In this document: in pieces, positions 55,280 through 64,000 of the stretch
How positions within the stretch are numbered: the stretch's first letter is position 1
How the letters are laid out: each line of letters opens with the position of its first letter
Origin: Alphaproteobacteria bacterium
Lineage (GTDB): Bacteria > Pseudomonadota > Alphaproteobacteria > Micavibrionales > Micavibrionaceae
DNA length: 64,000 bases
Direction of reading: 5' to 3'
Assembly (NCBI GenBank): GCA_016125135.1
Contig: WGMJ01000003.1
Span: 62,001-126,000, forward strand
Position numbers and translations under genes: made by a program
The notes under the pieces: model-generated
Seen by the model: the letters and a program-made list of their open reading frames with translations, nothing else
What the model was told of the DNA's origin: nothing
The model's database searches: none

Positions 55280-55654
55280 TTATAAACCAAGATGCTTTTG
55301 AACAGTTTCAAGAAATTTTGTCACAGAGATCGGTTTCGACATGTAATCATCACAACCGCTTTCGCGGATTTTTTGTTCATCGCCCTTCATCGCAAAGGCC
55401 GTAACGGCAATTACTGGAATTGATTTCAATTCATCGTCGCCCTTCAACCATGTCGTGACTTCAAGGCCAGAAATTTCAGGGAGCTGGATATCCATCAGAA
55501 TCAAATCGGGCTTGTTTGTGCGGGCAAGCTCCAAAACATCATGTCCGTTGCGCGTTTCAATTACATCAATACCGTGCGCTTCGAGCAGATCATGGAATAA
55601 CTTCATGTTCAGCTCGTTATCTTCAACAATTAAAACTTTTTTTCCGGTGCTCAT
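55280..55654 (-). CDS. divK: Single-domain response regulator DivK
   Basis: DivK works with PleC and DivJ kinases in polarity and division control. The start is ATG 55654, overlapping the stop of the EipB-type gene (TAATG); a longer frame runs into that gene. The 124-aa protein starts [20 protein letters not shown], has Asp in [16 protein letters not shown] near 53 and the Lys in [13 protein letters not shown] near 105. Pairing with pleD directly downstream is the usual arrangement. Confidence 0.95.
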   Translation of the reverse strand: MSTGKKVLIVEDNELNMKLFHDLLEAHGIDVIETRNGHDVLELARTNKPDLILMDIQLPEISGLEVTTWLKGDDELKSIPVIAVTAFAMKGDEQKIRESGCDDYMSKPISVTKFLETVQKHLGL

Positions 55655-56625
55655 TATTCTGTCCTGCTGCCTGCATTTGCCCCGCCACCACACTGGTCTG
55701 CTTCAAGCGGCTCTAATGCCATAAGCTTTTGTTCAATCGAGAAATCATCATAATCAATAATCATATGGCTGATAACCCCGTTTTCATACAAAAGAGCTGT
55801 CATTTCATAGTCGGACTGCGGCGAATCCTCATCGGCCATCGGGAAAAACGCCATCCGGAGCTTCCAGGCATTCCCTTTGATTAACGGGCTTTCCTTGAAT
55901 TCTTCACGAATATACGCGGATTTCTCTGTAGGTGTGGCTTGCCCGGCAATTATGGTATTAATTTCAACGGCACCGTTGATATCACTACCGTCAAACAGAA
56001 CCGAGGAAACTATTTTCTTTCCACTTTTGGCGGCGTCAATAACAGATTTTGTATGCGCAATCGGAAATATAGCCTGTGCGGGTATGTCTTGTGCCTCACC
56101 CTCAGGCATCGAGAAAACAACGCGTTTGTCTTTCTGTAGCGCCTCGCCACGCAACTCTTCGAACAATTCACCATCGCGGCGGCGGCGAGTAATAAACTGC
56201 AATGTTTCACCATCTGCTGATTCTACATTCGAAAAATCGCTTAACAGCCGCATGGCTGGACTATCCGGATACTCATAAACCAGATTAAACCGGTTCTGCG
56301 TAATCCAGCCTTCGCAGCTTTTGCGAATGGCATAAAACATTTGCCCACCAATATTGGAAATTTGTGAAGTATTGCGTGTGGAATAGAGCGCCACTGAATA
56401 AATTGCCTTATGCGGCACCAATGAGGCCGTTGACGCGGGTTCGAGCAGTTGTGTTTCGAGTTTTCCTGACTTCCACAACACTGCACCAATGCCGGCCGCA
56501 GTGACTAGAGCGAGGAATACAACAATGATGGTTCTGGAAATAGGTGAAATCAAAAGAAAAAGCCCGAATTTGGTGCTCTTACTATAAGGAAAACTATGCC
56601 TTGTGACTAGGTAATTTTGGCACAC
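55654..56625 (-). CDS. eipB: EipB-family (DUF1849) periplasmic envelope-integrity protein
   Basis: EipB is a periplasmic spiral-shaped beta-sheet protein that maintains the envelope in Brucella. This protein fits the pattern: [11 protein letters not shown], then [22 protein letters not shown], the [19 protein letters not shown] region, an arginine-rich [16 protein letters not shown] block and [23 protein letters not shown] single hydrophobic segment near residues 30-50 is a signal anchor. The listed GTG start is uncertain; a TTG 24 codons later ([11 protein letters not shown]) is a likely alternative. It is upstream of and coupled to divK. Confidence 0.85.
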   Translation of the reverse strand: MCQNYLVTRHSFPYSKSTKFGLFLLISPISRTIIVVFLALVTAAGIGAVLWKSGKLETQLLEPASTASLVPHKAIYSVALYSTRNTSQISNIGGQMFYAIRKSCEGWITQNRFNLVYEYPDSPAMRLLSDFSNVESADGETLQFITRRRRDGELFEELRGEALQKDKRVVFSMPEGEAQDIPAQAIFPIAHTKSVIDAAKSGKKIVSSVLFDGSDINGAVEINTIIAGQATPTEKSAYIREEFKESPLIKGNAWKLRMAFFPMADEDSPQSDYEMTALLYENGVISHMIIDYDDFSIEQKLMALEPLEADQCGGGANAGSRTE

Positions 56626-56735
56626 ACGGCCTTTAATTTACTTACAAAACCCTAAAATGTTGAAATAAAACCAATATAAATCAATGCATTACGGCTGGCC
56701 TGCTTTTTGCCATATCAGTCGTGAAGGAACAAGAT

Positions 56736-57311
56736 ATGAGCGAACAAGCCCTCAGGCATGATCTGGACCGCAGAGACTACCGCATAGCCCCCCGACATGA
56801 TGCGGAAACAGGGACATTGAACCGCTATGGCATGGTGGAAACATTGCGCCGTGAAATCGGGCGCTGCAAGCGCGGACTAAGTCGTGGTGGCGTACTGGTA
56901 AAAATCGAGATTGATAATTTACTGACGATTGAAAAGCAGCATGGCACTGAAGCCGCTATTTTTTGCATGCGGAATATTTTTACAACCCTGCAAGCGATGA
57001 CGCGCCCTATGGATGTCCTCGCGCGTATCGAGCGGCATCACATTATGCTGCTCCTGCCTGAAGCTTATATCGATGTTTCATTGCAACGCTTGCACCGCAT
57101 GGCGCGTGACCTGAACAGGCTGACATTTTTATGGAACGGCGCGCATATTCCCGTTGTTTCGAGTCTGTGTCTGAAAAACTACGATGCGCATACAGAATTT
57201 AAAGATCTTGTTTCGGATGAAGATGAGAGTGAAGAAGAAGGTGAAAGCCTACTTGATTACATTCTATTTCTGAACCGTTTTGATACGTCTGCCGACCCTC
57301 CCCGACCTTGA
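56736..57311 (+). CDS. Degenerate GGDEF-like protein
   Basis: The start is ATG 56736 (MSEQALRHD) with AAGGA upstream. The core RRDYRIAPRHDAETGTLNRYGMVETL resembles the D-x-L-T-G-L-x-N-R opening of GGDEF domains, and LARIERHHIMLLLPEA sits where the GGDEF loop should be. The Gly-Gly-Asp-Glu residues are all replaced, so cyclase activity is not expected. A long acidic linker near the end (SDEDESEEEGESLLDY) follows. It is divergent from the eipB-divK-pleD operon and may be a regulatory relic of c-di-GMP signalling. Confidence 0.78.
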   Translation: MSEQALRHDLDRRDYRIAPRHDAETGTLNRYGMVETLRREIGRCKRGLSRGGVLVKIEIDNLLTIEKQHGTEAAIFCMRNIFTTLQAMTRPMDVLARIERHHIMLLLPEAYIDVSLQRLHRMARDLNRLTFLWNGAHIPVVSSLCLKNYDAHTEFKDLVSDEDESEEEGESLLDYILFLNRFDTSADPPRP

Positions 57312-57336
57312 CCCTGTAGGTAGATGTATCTGTTGC

Positions 57337-57385
57337 GCCCGGCTCCTGCTTCTCTCCCCCGACCAGCAGAGCCGGGCCTTTCTTT
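57337..57385 (+). terminator. Rho-independent terminator
   Basis: GCCCGGCTC-CTGCT pairs with AGCAG-AGCCGGGC around a 14-nt loop and is followed by TTTCTTTT, 26 bp after the degenerate GGDEF gene. The next gene converges on it. Confidence 0.85.
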
Positions 57386-57391
57386 TAGGCC

Positions 57392-58963
57392 CTATTTCAA
57401 GCCAGCCGCCAGTTTTTCTTCGATTGTAGGGACAGCCTCTTCTTCAGGCTTGTTATCCATGGCTCTTTGCCACTGGAAGCGCGCTTCAATCTTCCGACCT
57501 GTTTTCCAGTACGCATCACCTAAATGATCATTGATCGTAGCGTCATACGGCATTAGTTGCGCTGCCTTCTCGAGCCACAGGACCGCCTTGTCCCATTCCT
57601 TCATCCGGTAATAAACCCAGCCTAATGAGTCAAGAATATAGCCGTCATCAGGACGCAGCTGGACAGCGCGTTGCAAATAGGAAACAGCTTTGTCCAGATT
57701 ATTTCCCTTATCGGCCCAGCTATAGCCGATATAGTTTAAAATTTGTGGGTCGTCCGGCTTGAATTGCAATGCTTTTAATAAATCTTTCTCAGCACGTTTC
57801 CAGTTGCCCAAACGCTCGAGCGTCATACCGCGGTAATAATAGAGATACCAATAATCCTGTGGAACAGCATCAAGGAAATACCGGAAAGCCGCTTCGTAAC
57901 ACTGTAACGCTTCTTCAAAGCGCTCTGTATTGCGGAAGTAATCGCCAAGATTAATCAGTGAGTCCACATCATGATGCGTTTCCCCCAGATCCCGTAGAAT
58001 AGCAACGCCTTCCCGCTCGGCGCCTGCCTCAAACATCAGCGTTGCAATATTCCGCTGAATATCAACAAATTCTTTAAGGCCATATTCTGAAGGAATTTTC
58101 TTCAATTCGGCAATTGCTTCACTCACGCGCCCGCGTGTTGCCTCGATTGTTGCAAGAAGTAAATGTGCCTCGGGTATCTCGGTCTCGGCCATCAGCGCCA
58201 GTTTCAGAAAAATAAATGTACTCTCTGCGCTTTGTTCATTGTAAAGCATCGAAGCGATATCAAAAAGCGCAAAGCCTACACCTTCCTTGACTGATTGGAC
58301 AGGCTTGAAAGTAGAAAGAATCTGGTTCTGGTTGCTGATATCAGCAAGTGTAGAATCATATTTCTGCGCAACATCTTTCAAGTCATTACGCAACAAAGCT
58401 GCATCAAGACGGTTGCGCGCCCTTATAGATAACGGCCAATCAGTGGGGAGCTGCGCTGCTAACATTGCAATCTCATCTTTCTTCCCATCCAATTCCGCTT
58501 TCAGAATTTTATGATATAAAACCAGCGTTGAAACTTTAGGCGTTTTACGCACATCAAGCGGCCCGAGCCATGTATAGAGAAGCGGGCGTGAAATTTCAGC
58601 AAGCCCGCCATCCGGAATTTCCTCCAGCGTTTTGAGGGCCTTTTCATTTTCACCTGCATCTACAGCGCGGATGGCGTGATAAAAAAGCGGCAGGGTTTTG
58701 TCCTCTTCGGTTTTGAGTAATGCATCTGCCAGCAAATCAGCCTGATTATAATCTTCTGCCGCTATGGCAACAACGAGCGCGCGCCTCTGGACAGCTTCCC
58801 CTACATCGGGGTCCCGCATAATTTCCTTGATGTATTTATGCGTTGCACTCCAGTCTCCCTGATCTTGTGCAAAACGTGCCGCGAGATAAGCGCCCGATGT
58901 ACTGGCCTGTGCAATCCCTGCCAAAGATACCGATGCAAGAAGGATGGAAAAGAAAAAACGCAT
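57392..58963 (-). CDS. Tetratricopeptide-repeat protein, exported
   Basis: A signal peptide (MRFFFSILLASVSLAGIAQAS) leads into a 500-residue protein with many TPR motifs. The clearest are at 330-500: VDSLINLGDYFRNTERFEEALQCYEAAFRYF, WYLYYYRGMTLERLGNWKRAEKDLLKALQFKPDD, ILNYIGYSWADKGNNLDKAVSYLQRAVQLRPDD and ILDSLGWVYYRMKEWDKAVLWLEKAAQLMP. It is probably a periplasmic scaffold. It sits 6 bp after ETF-QO and may be co-transcribed; a functional link is not evident. Confidence 0.9.
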   Translation of the reverse strand: MRFFFSILLASVSLAGIAQASTSGAYLAARFAQDQGDWSATHKYIKEIMRDPDVGEAVQRRALVVAIAAEDYNQADLLADALLKTEEDKTLPLFYHAIRAVDAGENEKALKTLEEIPDGGLAEISRPLLYTWLGPLDVRKTPKVSTLVLYHKILKAELDGKKDEIAMLAAQLPTDWPLSIRARNRLDAALLRNDLKDVAQKYDSTLADISNQNQILSTFKPVQSVKEGVGFALFDIASMLYNEQSAESTFIFLKLALMAETEIPEAHLLLATIEATRGRVSEAIAELKKIPSEYGLKEFVDIQRNIATLMFEAGAEREGVAILRDLGETHHDVDSLINLGDYFRNTERFEEALQCYEAAFRYFLDAVPQDYWYLYYYRGMTLERLGNWKRAEKDLLKALQFKPDDPQILNYIGYSWADKGNNLDKAVSYLQRAVQLRPDDGYILDSLGWVYYRMKEWDKAVLWLEKAAQLMPYDATINDHLGDAYWKTGRKIEARFQWQRAMDNKPEEEAVPTIEEKLAAGLK

Positions 58964-58969
58964 AGTATG

Positions 58970-60592
58970 TTACATACCTGTATAGTTTGGCCCGCCGCCA
59001 CCTTGGGGGACAGTCCAGTTTATATTTTGTGACGGATCTTTAATGTCGCAAGTCTTACAATGCACACAGTTTTGTGCGTTAATCTGGAAGCGTTTTTCTC
59101 CCGCTTCTTCAACAATCTCGTAAACGCCCGCAGGGCAGTAATATTGTGCTGGTTCGCCGTAGGCAGGCAGGTTGATCATCACCGGCACTGAAGGGTTTTC
59201 GAGCTTCAAATGCGAAGGCTGGTCTTCCTCGTGGTTTGTATTTGAAAGATAAACAGATGAAAGCCGATCAAACGTAATAACACCGTCCGGTTTCGGATAT
59301 TCTATGGGCGCTACATCCTTGAGAAGGCTGATTTGTGCATAATCCGCCTTGTGTTTGATCGTGTAGGGCAGCAGCCAGCCGCCGAATGTCTGGAAAGCGG
59401 CATGCAGCAAGCCAAACCACAGGCCAAAATGGAAGCCAGGTCGAATATTGCGTGCGCGGTACAACTCACTCCAGACCCAACTTTTCTTAAGCCTCTCGGG
59501 ATAATGGATGCATTCGCCACTGTCGTGTGTTTTTAAAAATTCAACAAGCGATTCGGCCGCGACCATGCCTGACTTCATTGCAACATGATTGCCCTTGATT
59601 TTTGGAACAATCAAAAACCCTGCCGTATCGCCTATCAACATGCCGCCGGGGAATGTTAACTTGGGTAATGATTGCAGCCCCCCCTCAACAAGTGCGCGCG
59701 CGCCATAAGCAATACGCTTCCCCCCCTCAAGCAACGGGCGAATAGCGGAATGCGTTTTAAAACGCTGCATTTCTTGGAAAGGTGAGAGTGTTGGATTTTT
59801 GTAATCAAGCCCCGTAACAAACCCGATAGAAACAAGATTATCACCGTAATGATATATCCAGCTGCCACCATATGTTTTTGTATCCATCGGCCAGCCAACT
59901 GTATGTGTGCAATGACCTTTACGGTGCCTCTCTGGCGGGATCTGCCATATTTCTTTCACGCCCAGCCCGTATGTTTGCGGGCATGAACTTTCCCGTAAAT
60001 TATATTTTGCAATCAGTGTTTTTGTAAGCGAGCCGTGGCAACCTTCCGCAAAAACTGTTTGCTTCGCAATAATTTCAACACCCGGTGTAAAATGCGCCGT
60101 GCGTTCGCCGTCCTTGCCAATACCCATATCACCGGTCGCTACACCGATCACTTCATCGCGCTCGTTATAAAGCACCTCGGCAGCGGCAAAGCCCGGATAA
60201 ATTTCAACACCCAATGCTTCCGCTTGTGTTGCCAGCCATTTGCCGAATGACCCGAGTGAAATAATGTAATTGCCGTGGTTATTCATTTGCGGCGGTAACG
60301 GCATTTTTATTTTGCCATTCTTTGTCAGAAATAGAAATTCATCTGACTTAATCTCCGTTTCAAGCGGCGCACCTTTTTCCTTCCAGTCGGGAATTAGTAC
60401 GTTCAACGCCGTAGGCTGGAAGGCAGCACCAGAAAGCAAATGCGCACCAATTTCAGAACCCTTCTCCAAAATACAAACGGCAAGTGCGGGGTTCAGCTGC
60501 TTCAGACGGATGGCACAGGACAGGCCTGCAGGCCCGCCGCCAACGATTACAACGTCATAATTCATTTTTTCGCGGTCATTTCGCGTGGACAT
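58970..60592 (-). CDS. Electron-transfer flavoprotein-ubiquinone oxidoreductase
   Basis: ETF-QO passes electrons from ETF to ubiquinone at the inner membrane and links acyl-CoA dehydrogenases to respiration. It begins with the FAD motif [22 protein letters not shown] near residue 14, has the ubiquinone-binding amphipathic region in [18 protein letters not shown], and ends with the 4Fe-4S site [28 protein letters not shown]. The 540-aa length is standard. The acyl-CoA dehydrogenase at the left edge of this window would feed it. Confidence 0.97.
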   Translation of the reverse strand: MSTRNDREKMNYDVVIVGGGPAGLSCAIRLKQLNPALAVCILEKGSEIGAHLLSGAAFQPTALNVLIPDWKEKGAPLETEIKSDEFLFLTKNGKIKMPLPPQMNNHGNYIISLGSFGKWLATQAEALGVEIYPGFAAAEVLYNERDEVIGVATGDMGIGKDGERTAHFTPGVEIIAKQTVFAEGCHGSLTKTLIAKYNLRESSCPQTYGLGVKEIWQIPPERHRKGHCTHTVGWPMDTKTYGGSWIYHYGDNLVSIGFVTGLDYKNPTLSPFQEMQRFKTHSAIRPLLEGGKRIAYGARALVEGGLQSLPKLTFPGGMLIGDTAGFLIVPKIKGNHVAMKSGMVAAESLVEFLKTHDSGECIHYPERLKKSWVWSELYRARNIRPGFHFGLWFGLLHAAFQTFGGWLLPYTIKHKADYAQISLLKDVAPIEYPKPDGVITFDRLSSVYLSNTNHEEDQPSHLKLENPSVPVMINLPAYGEPAQYYCPAGVYEIVEEAGEKRFQINAQNCVHCKTCDIKDPSQNINWTVPQGGGGPNYTGM

Positions 60593-60655
60593 AATCTGGA
60601 ATCCCTTGTTTTCAGCTAGTTTATCTTATATTTGTAATTCCTATAAGGGTAAAAA

Positions 60656-61465
60656 ATGGGCCAAGCCGCACTGCATGAAGTATATAATATATTCGGCGTC
60701 ACTGAATTTGTTAGTGACGTGGCTGGTGGCTTGCTGCAAACCGAAAATCTCCTTGATGAATTGGCACGTGACACAGCGGTAGAAAAAACACAGCAAACTG
60801 CCCCACCACCGGCAAAATCACGCATAGCAACAGGTGCTGCCATTGAGGATGCCGTAAAGCTCGCCCGCGCCGCGAACACACTCGATGAACTCGCCACCGC
60901 TATTGCCGGCTTTGAAGGGCTCGCTTTGCGCAAAACTGCCATGAATATGGTTTTTGCCGATGGAAACAGAAATGCAAAAATTATGCTGGTTGGTGAAGCG
61001 CCGGGTGCTGATGAAGACAGGCAAGGCAAACCGTTTGTTGGCGTAAGTGGACAGTTGCTCGATAAAATTCTTGCCTTCATTGGCCTGAGCCGTGCGAGCA
61101 ATTTATATATTAGTAATATTCTGAATTTCCGCCCCCCCGGCAACAGAACGCCTTATGAAAGCGAGATGGATATATCGCTTCCTTTTATCGAGCGTCATAT
61201 TGCACTCGTAAACCCAGCTATCCTTCTACTTGCAGGCAATACATCGTTAAAGACGCTTCTACGTAAAACAGAAGGCATTACGAAGTTGCGCGGCAAATGG
61301 CAGAAGTTCGAACCGAAATATCCAGAGCTATTTGATACGCCGCCCGATATTCTTTGCTTGCCAACATATCATCCGGCTTTTTTGTTACGCTCGCCCGATA
61401 ACAAACCCCATGTCTGGCAGGATATTCTGGCGCTACTACAAAAAATGCGTGAACTGAAATTATAA
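60656..61465 (+). CDS. Family-4 uracil-DNA glycosylase, alphaproteobacterial type
   Basis: The enzyme removes uracil from DNA. The catalytic block LVGEAPGADEDRQGKPFVGVSGQLLD is near residues 110-135, the RPPGNRTPYESEMD block near 160, and the closing motif LPTYHPAFLLRSP near 240. Family-4 enzymes normally have cysteines holding an iron-sulfur cluster; where alphaproteobacterial relatives read GCALK and CLPF, this one has GLALR and SLPF. The N-terminal ~80 residues are an extra helical part. It overlaps the downstream lytic transglycosylase by TAATG and is divergent from ETF-QO. Confidence 0.92.
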   Translation: MGQAALHEVYNIFGVTEFVSDVAGGLLQTENLLDELARDTAVEKTQQTAPPPAKSRIATGAAIEDAVKLARAANTLDELATAIAGFEGLALRKTAMNMVFADGNRNAKIMLVGEAPGADEDRQGKPFVGVSGQLLDKILAFIGLSRASNLYISNILNFRPPGNRTPYESEMDISLPFIERHIALVNPAILLLAGNTSLKTLLRKTEGITKLRGKWQKFEPKYPELFDTPPDILCLPTYHPAFLLRSPDNKPHVWQDILALLQKMRELKL

Positions 61466-62958
61466 TGCCTGCAAAATTTCTTGCTCTGTTACTTTTACTT
61501 GCGTTCCCCTATACGGCATCTGCCGATACATTCTCTGAAGCGTTGGCGCGTCCTGTTTTATCACCCCTTGGTAAGAGCGCGCTCGAAAAGCTTGAAAAAA
61601 AATACAAAGATACAAAATTCGAAACCGCATGGGTTGATATCGAAGATCAGGAAATGCAAGTCCGCAGCTTTTATACCTCCTCAAAAAAAAGAAACGCCGC
61701 CACATTGCGCTCGATGAAAGGGTTGCGCGACGAAGTTGATAAACGCATTGCCAACGGCCAACCCACGAAAGCCCTTTACTTGATTAACGGCGACAAGCGT
61801 TTTTATGCTTTTGATAAGGTCGAGCAAGACGAAATGAAGGCCTATATCGCAGCCTCCTACCTCGCAGAAGACCGCGCCGAAAAAGCATTGAAGCTTGCCA
61901 CACAAGCGCTGTCACGTAGCGATGAAAAAGTACCGCAGGCTGGTTGGATTGCGGGTCTGGCTGCATGGCGTACGGAGCGCTACCGCGATGCCGCCCGCTA
62001 TTTCGAGCAAGCAGCAAAATCACCTTACGCTTCAAGCTGGACAATCTCGGCCGCCGCCTACTGGGCCGCTCGGGCACACTTAAAATTCGATGACTATGAA
62101 ACCCACATTAAAATGCTACAGCAAGCAGGACAACACCCGCGTACATTTTACGGTATGCTGGCGCTACGCTCTCTCGGGCTTGATTTCGCTTATAATTGGG
62201 AACTGCCGCTCTTTACAGATGCTGCCCGTAGCAAATTGCTAGGCGATAAAAAAACAGCGGCACTTGTTTATTTTCTGGAGAGCGGGCAAGAAAAACTCAT
62301 TGAAAAATCGGTCCGCGCGCTCCCTCTAACTCTTGAAGAAGGTGATGCGGCGCGCATTCTTTCTGCGCTCTTGCATTACCGCGCCTATGAAATGGCATAC
62401 CGCTACGCCAACCGCTACGCCGCCGAGAAAAATTTCTATTTTGACGCTGCGCTTTACCCATGGACAACATGGGTAAAAGAGGATGACTTTAAAGTTGATA
62501 CTGCGCTTGTTCACGGCTTTATGCGCCAAGAATCACGCATGGACCCGAACGCGAAAAGCGGCGCCGGTGCCCTCGGGCTTTTACAACTTCTACCTGATAC
62601 AGCCAAAGCACTGGATAAAACTATAAAAGCCGAGGATTTATATAAACCAGCCGTTAACATCACACTGGGGCAAAAATATTTGCAAAAGCTTCTTGATGGT
62701 GGGAATGTGCGCGGCAATCTTTTTGACCTCGCAATTGCCTATAACGCGGGACCGGGTAAGCTGGCCCGCTGGAAAGATGATTTGAAGGCGATTGATGACC
62801 CGCTTCTTTTTATCGAACTGATCCCATCGCCTGAAAGCCGCGCCTTCATTGAGCGCGTCCTCCGGAATTACTGGATTTACCGGATCCGGAATAATCAACC
62901 TACCATCACGCTTGATTCCGTTGCGGGCGGCAATATTCCGCGCTATCAGGCGGACTAG
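61465..62958 (+). CDS. Soluble lytic transglycosylase (Slt-like)
   Basis: It cleaves peptidoglycan glycosidic bonds in the periplasm. A signal peptide (MPAKFLALLLLLAFPYTASAD) is followed by a long helical superhelix (residues ~30-320) and the catalytic SLT domain: VHGFMRQESRMDPNAKSGAGALGLLQLLPDTA near 350 with the catalytic Glu, then ITLGQKYLQKLLD and LAIAYNAGPGKLARW. The overall layout matches Slt70. Translation is coupled to the uracil-DNA glycosylase gene. Confidence 0.94.
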   Translation: MPAKFLALLLLLAFPYTASADTFSEALARPVLSPLGKSALEKLEKKYKDTKFETAWVDIEDQEMQVRSFYTSSKKRNAATLRSMKGLRDEVDKRIANGQPTKALYLINGDKRFYAFDKVEQDEMKAYIAASYLAEDRAEKALKLATQALSRSDEKVPQAGWIAGLAAWRTERYRDAARYFEQAAKSPYASSWTISAAAYWAARAHLKFDDYETHIKMLQQAGQHPRTFYGMLALRSLGLDFAYNWELPLFTDAARSKLLGDKKTAALVYFLESGQEKLIEKSVRALPLTLEEGDAARILSALLHYRAYEMAYRYANRYAAEKNFYFDAALYPWTTWVKEDDFKVDTALVHGFMRQESRMDPNAKSGAGALGLLQLLPDTAKALDKTIKAEDLYKPAVNITLGQKYLQKLLDGGNVRGNLFDLAIAYNAGPGKLARWKDDLKAIDDPLLFIELIPSPESRAFIERVLRNYWIYRIRNNQPTITLDSVAGGNIPRYQAD

Positions 62959-63036
62959 CCCTGATTCATTTCTAGACAAAACGCCTGTAAAAACGCTAAA
63001 AATAATCCCTAATTACAATTATTTACGGATGTTTTT

Positions 63037-64000
63037 ATGAAAACTGTTGCCGATATTCGCGAAGCCTTCCTCTCTTATTTCGAAAAGCAGGGCCATACAC
63101 GTGTCGCATCATCCGCGCTTGTGCCACACAACGACCCGACAATGATGTTCACCAACTCGGGCATGGTACAGTTTAAAAACGTATTCACAGGTGTTGAAAC
63201 ACGCCCCTACACACGCGCAACAACCGCACAAAAATGTGTGCGGGCGGGCGGTAAGCATAACGACCTTGATAATGTCGGCTACACAGCACGCCACCATACT
63301 TTCTTCGAGATGATGGGAAATTTCTCGTTCGGTGATTACTTCAAAGAAGAAGCGATTAACTACGCATGGGAACTTGTGACAAAAATTCTGGATATGCCAA
63401 AGGACCGTTTGCTGGTCACCGTGCATACATCAGACGAAGAAGCCGCAACTCTTTGGAAAAAAATTGCGGGCTTCCCTGACTCAAAAATTATCCGCATCCC
63501 AACCGATGATAATTTCTGGCAGATGGGCGATACAGGCCCTTGCGGCCCTTGCTCCGAGATATTCTTTGATCAAGGCGACAAGCTAAAAGGCGGCCCACCA
63601 GGATCGCCCGATGAGGATGGCGATCGTTACCTTGAGTTCTGGAACAACGTTTTCATGCAGTTCGAACAGTTTAATGATGGCCGACCACGCATACCTTTGC
63701 CTAAGCAGTCTGTTGATACAGGCCTTGGCCTTGAACGTACCGCCGCGCTTATTCAAGGCAAAACTTCAAACTATGATATTGACCTGCTACGCAAAATTAT
63801 CGAGCACAGCGCAGACATTACAGGCGTTTCACCGGACGGCGCGCAAGCAGCGTCACACCGCGTGATTGCTGATCACCTTCGCTCTGCTGCCTTCTTGCTC
63901 GCTGATGGTGTGATGCCTTCAAACGAGGGGCGTGGTTACGTGCTACGCCGCATTATGCGCCGTGGTATGCGCCATGCACATTTGTTGGGCGCAAAAGAAC
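63037..64000 (+). CDS. alaS: Alanyl-tRNA synthetase, 5' part (cut by window edge)
   Basis: AlaS charges tRNA-Ala. The protein starts [20 protein letters not shown] and shows the class II motif regions: [21 protein letters not shown] near residue 30, the [40 protein letters not shown] block in pieces near 68-110, and [11 protein letters not shown] with [21 protein letters not shown] near 205-245. About 321 codons are visible; the rest lies beyond the window. Confidence 0.98.
   Translation, partial: MKTVADIREAFLSYFEKQGHTRVASSALVPHNDPTMMFTNSGMVQFKNVFTGVETRPYTRATTAQKCVRAGGKHNDLDNVGYTARHHTFFEMMGNFSFGDYFKEEAINYAWELVTKILDMPKDRLLVTVHTSDEEAATLWKKIAGFPDSKIIRIPTDDNFWQMGDTGPCGPCSEIFFDQGDKLKGGPPGSPDEDGDRYLEFWNNVFMQFEQFNDGRPRIPLPKQSVDTGLGLERTAALIQGKTSNYDIDLLRKIIEHSADITGVSPDGAQAASHRVIADHLRSAAFLLADGVMPSNEGRGYVLRRIMRRGMRHAHLLGAKE

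Noticed and set aside
1-64000. CRISPR arrays, insertion sequences, rRNA genes
   Set aside because: I saw no spaced repeat array, no transposase and no rRNA sequence in the window.

Overview
The window reads as the chromosome of an alphaproteobacterium. The pointers are a CpdR-type receiver, a divK-pleD pair, an EipB (DUF1849) envelope protein, an alphaproteobacterial family-4 uracil-DNA glycosylase, ETF-ubiquinone oxidoreductase and a leucine-type amino acid dehydrogenase. Base composition looks moderate, with many orphan proteins; a deep-branching lineage such as Micavibrionales is possible, but the sequence alone does not settle genus or order. Genes are densely packed, with many ATGA/TAATG start-stop overlaps and convergent 3' overlaps.

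Layout. 1-6.7 kb: acyl-CoA dehydrogenase, rlmJ, a TauE/SafE permease with an extra C-terminal domain, and small orphans. 6.8-17.2 kb: the rplJ-rplL-rpoB-rpoC operon on the minus strand with promoter and leader hairpins; two unrecognised small ORFs sit between rpoB and rpoC. 17.3-28.4 kb: a cN-I type 5'-nucleotidase with prolyl aminopeptidase, sucCD, a lipoprotein hydrolase, a PLP-fold protein, an ASCH-type protein, tRNA-Arg(CCG), an ABC ATPase, a hydrolase, a GNAT, mdh and a base-excision glycosylase. 28.7-36.9 kb: fatty-acid synthesis genes fabD-fabG and acpP-fabF, separated by two orphan genes, then a DUF389-OmpA fusion.

36.86-43.83 kb is an integrated element of about 7 kb. It is bounded by 58-bp exact direct repeats derived from tRNA-Val(GAC) and carries a tyrosine integrase beside the intact tRNA. 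Paired TTGCACC motifs spaced 11 bp apart lie at both ends and look like integrase arm sites. Its cargo is a BMT5-like (DUF2431) methyltransferase overlapping an ALKBH8-type Fe(II)/2OG dioxygenase, a basic orphan protein, a secreted Sel1-repeat protein behind a structured leader that resembles phage C4 antisense RNA organisation, and an orphan with a possible PD-(D/E)xK-like N-terminus. The methyltransferase-dioxygenase pair is the best candidate for an undescribed system and is likely to act in RNA modification.

43.9-64 kb: cpdR-like receiver, glucokinase, a GT4 glycosyltransferase, a secreted orphan, an RluD-type pseudouridine synthase, a possible small RNA, a leucine dehydrogenase-glpD-glpK run, pleD-divK-eipB, a degenerate GGDEF protein, a TPR protein with ETF-QO, uracil-DNA glycosylase with a lytic transglycosylase, and the 5' part of alaS, which leaves the window. 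Taken together these are core transcription, translation, TCA cycle, lipid synthesis and cell-cycle functions with one clear mobile insertion.
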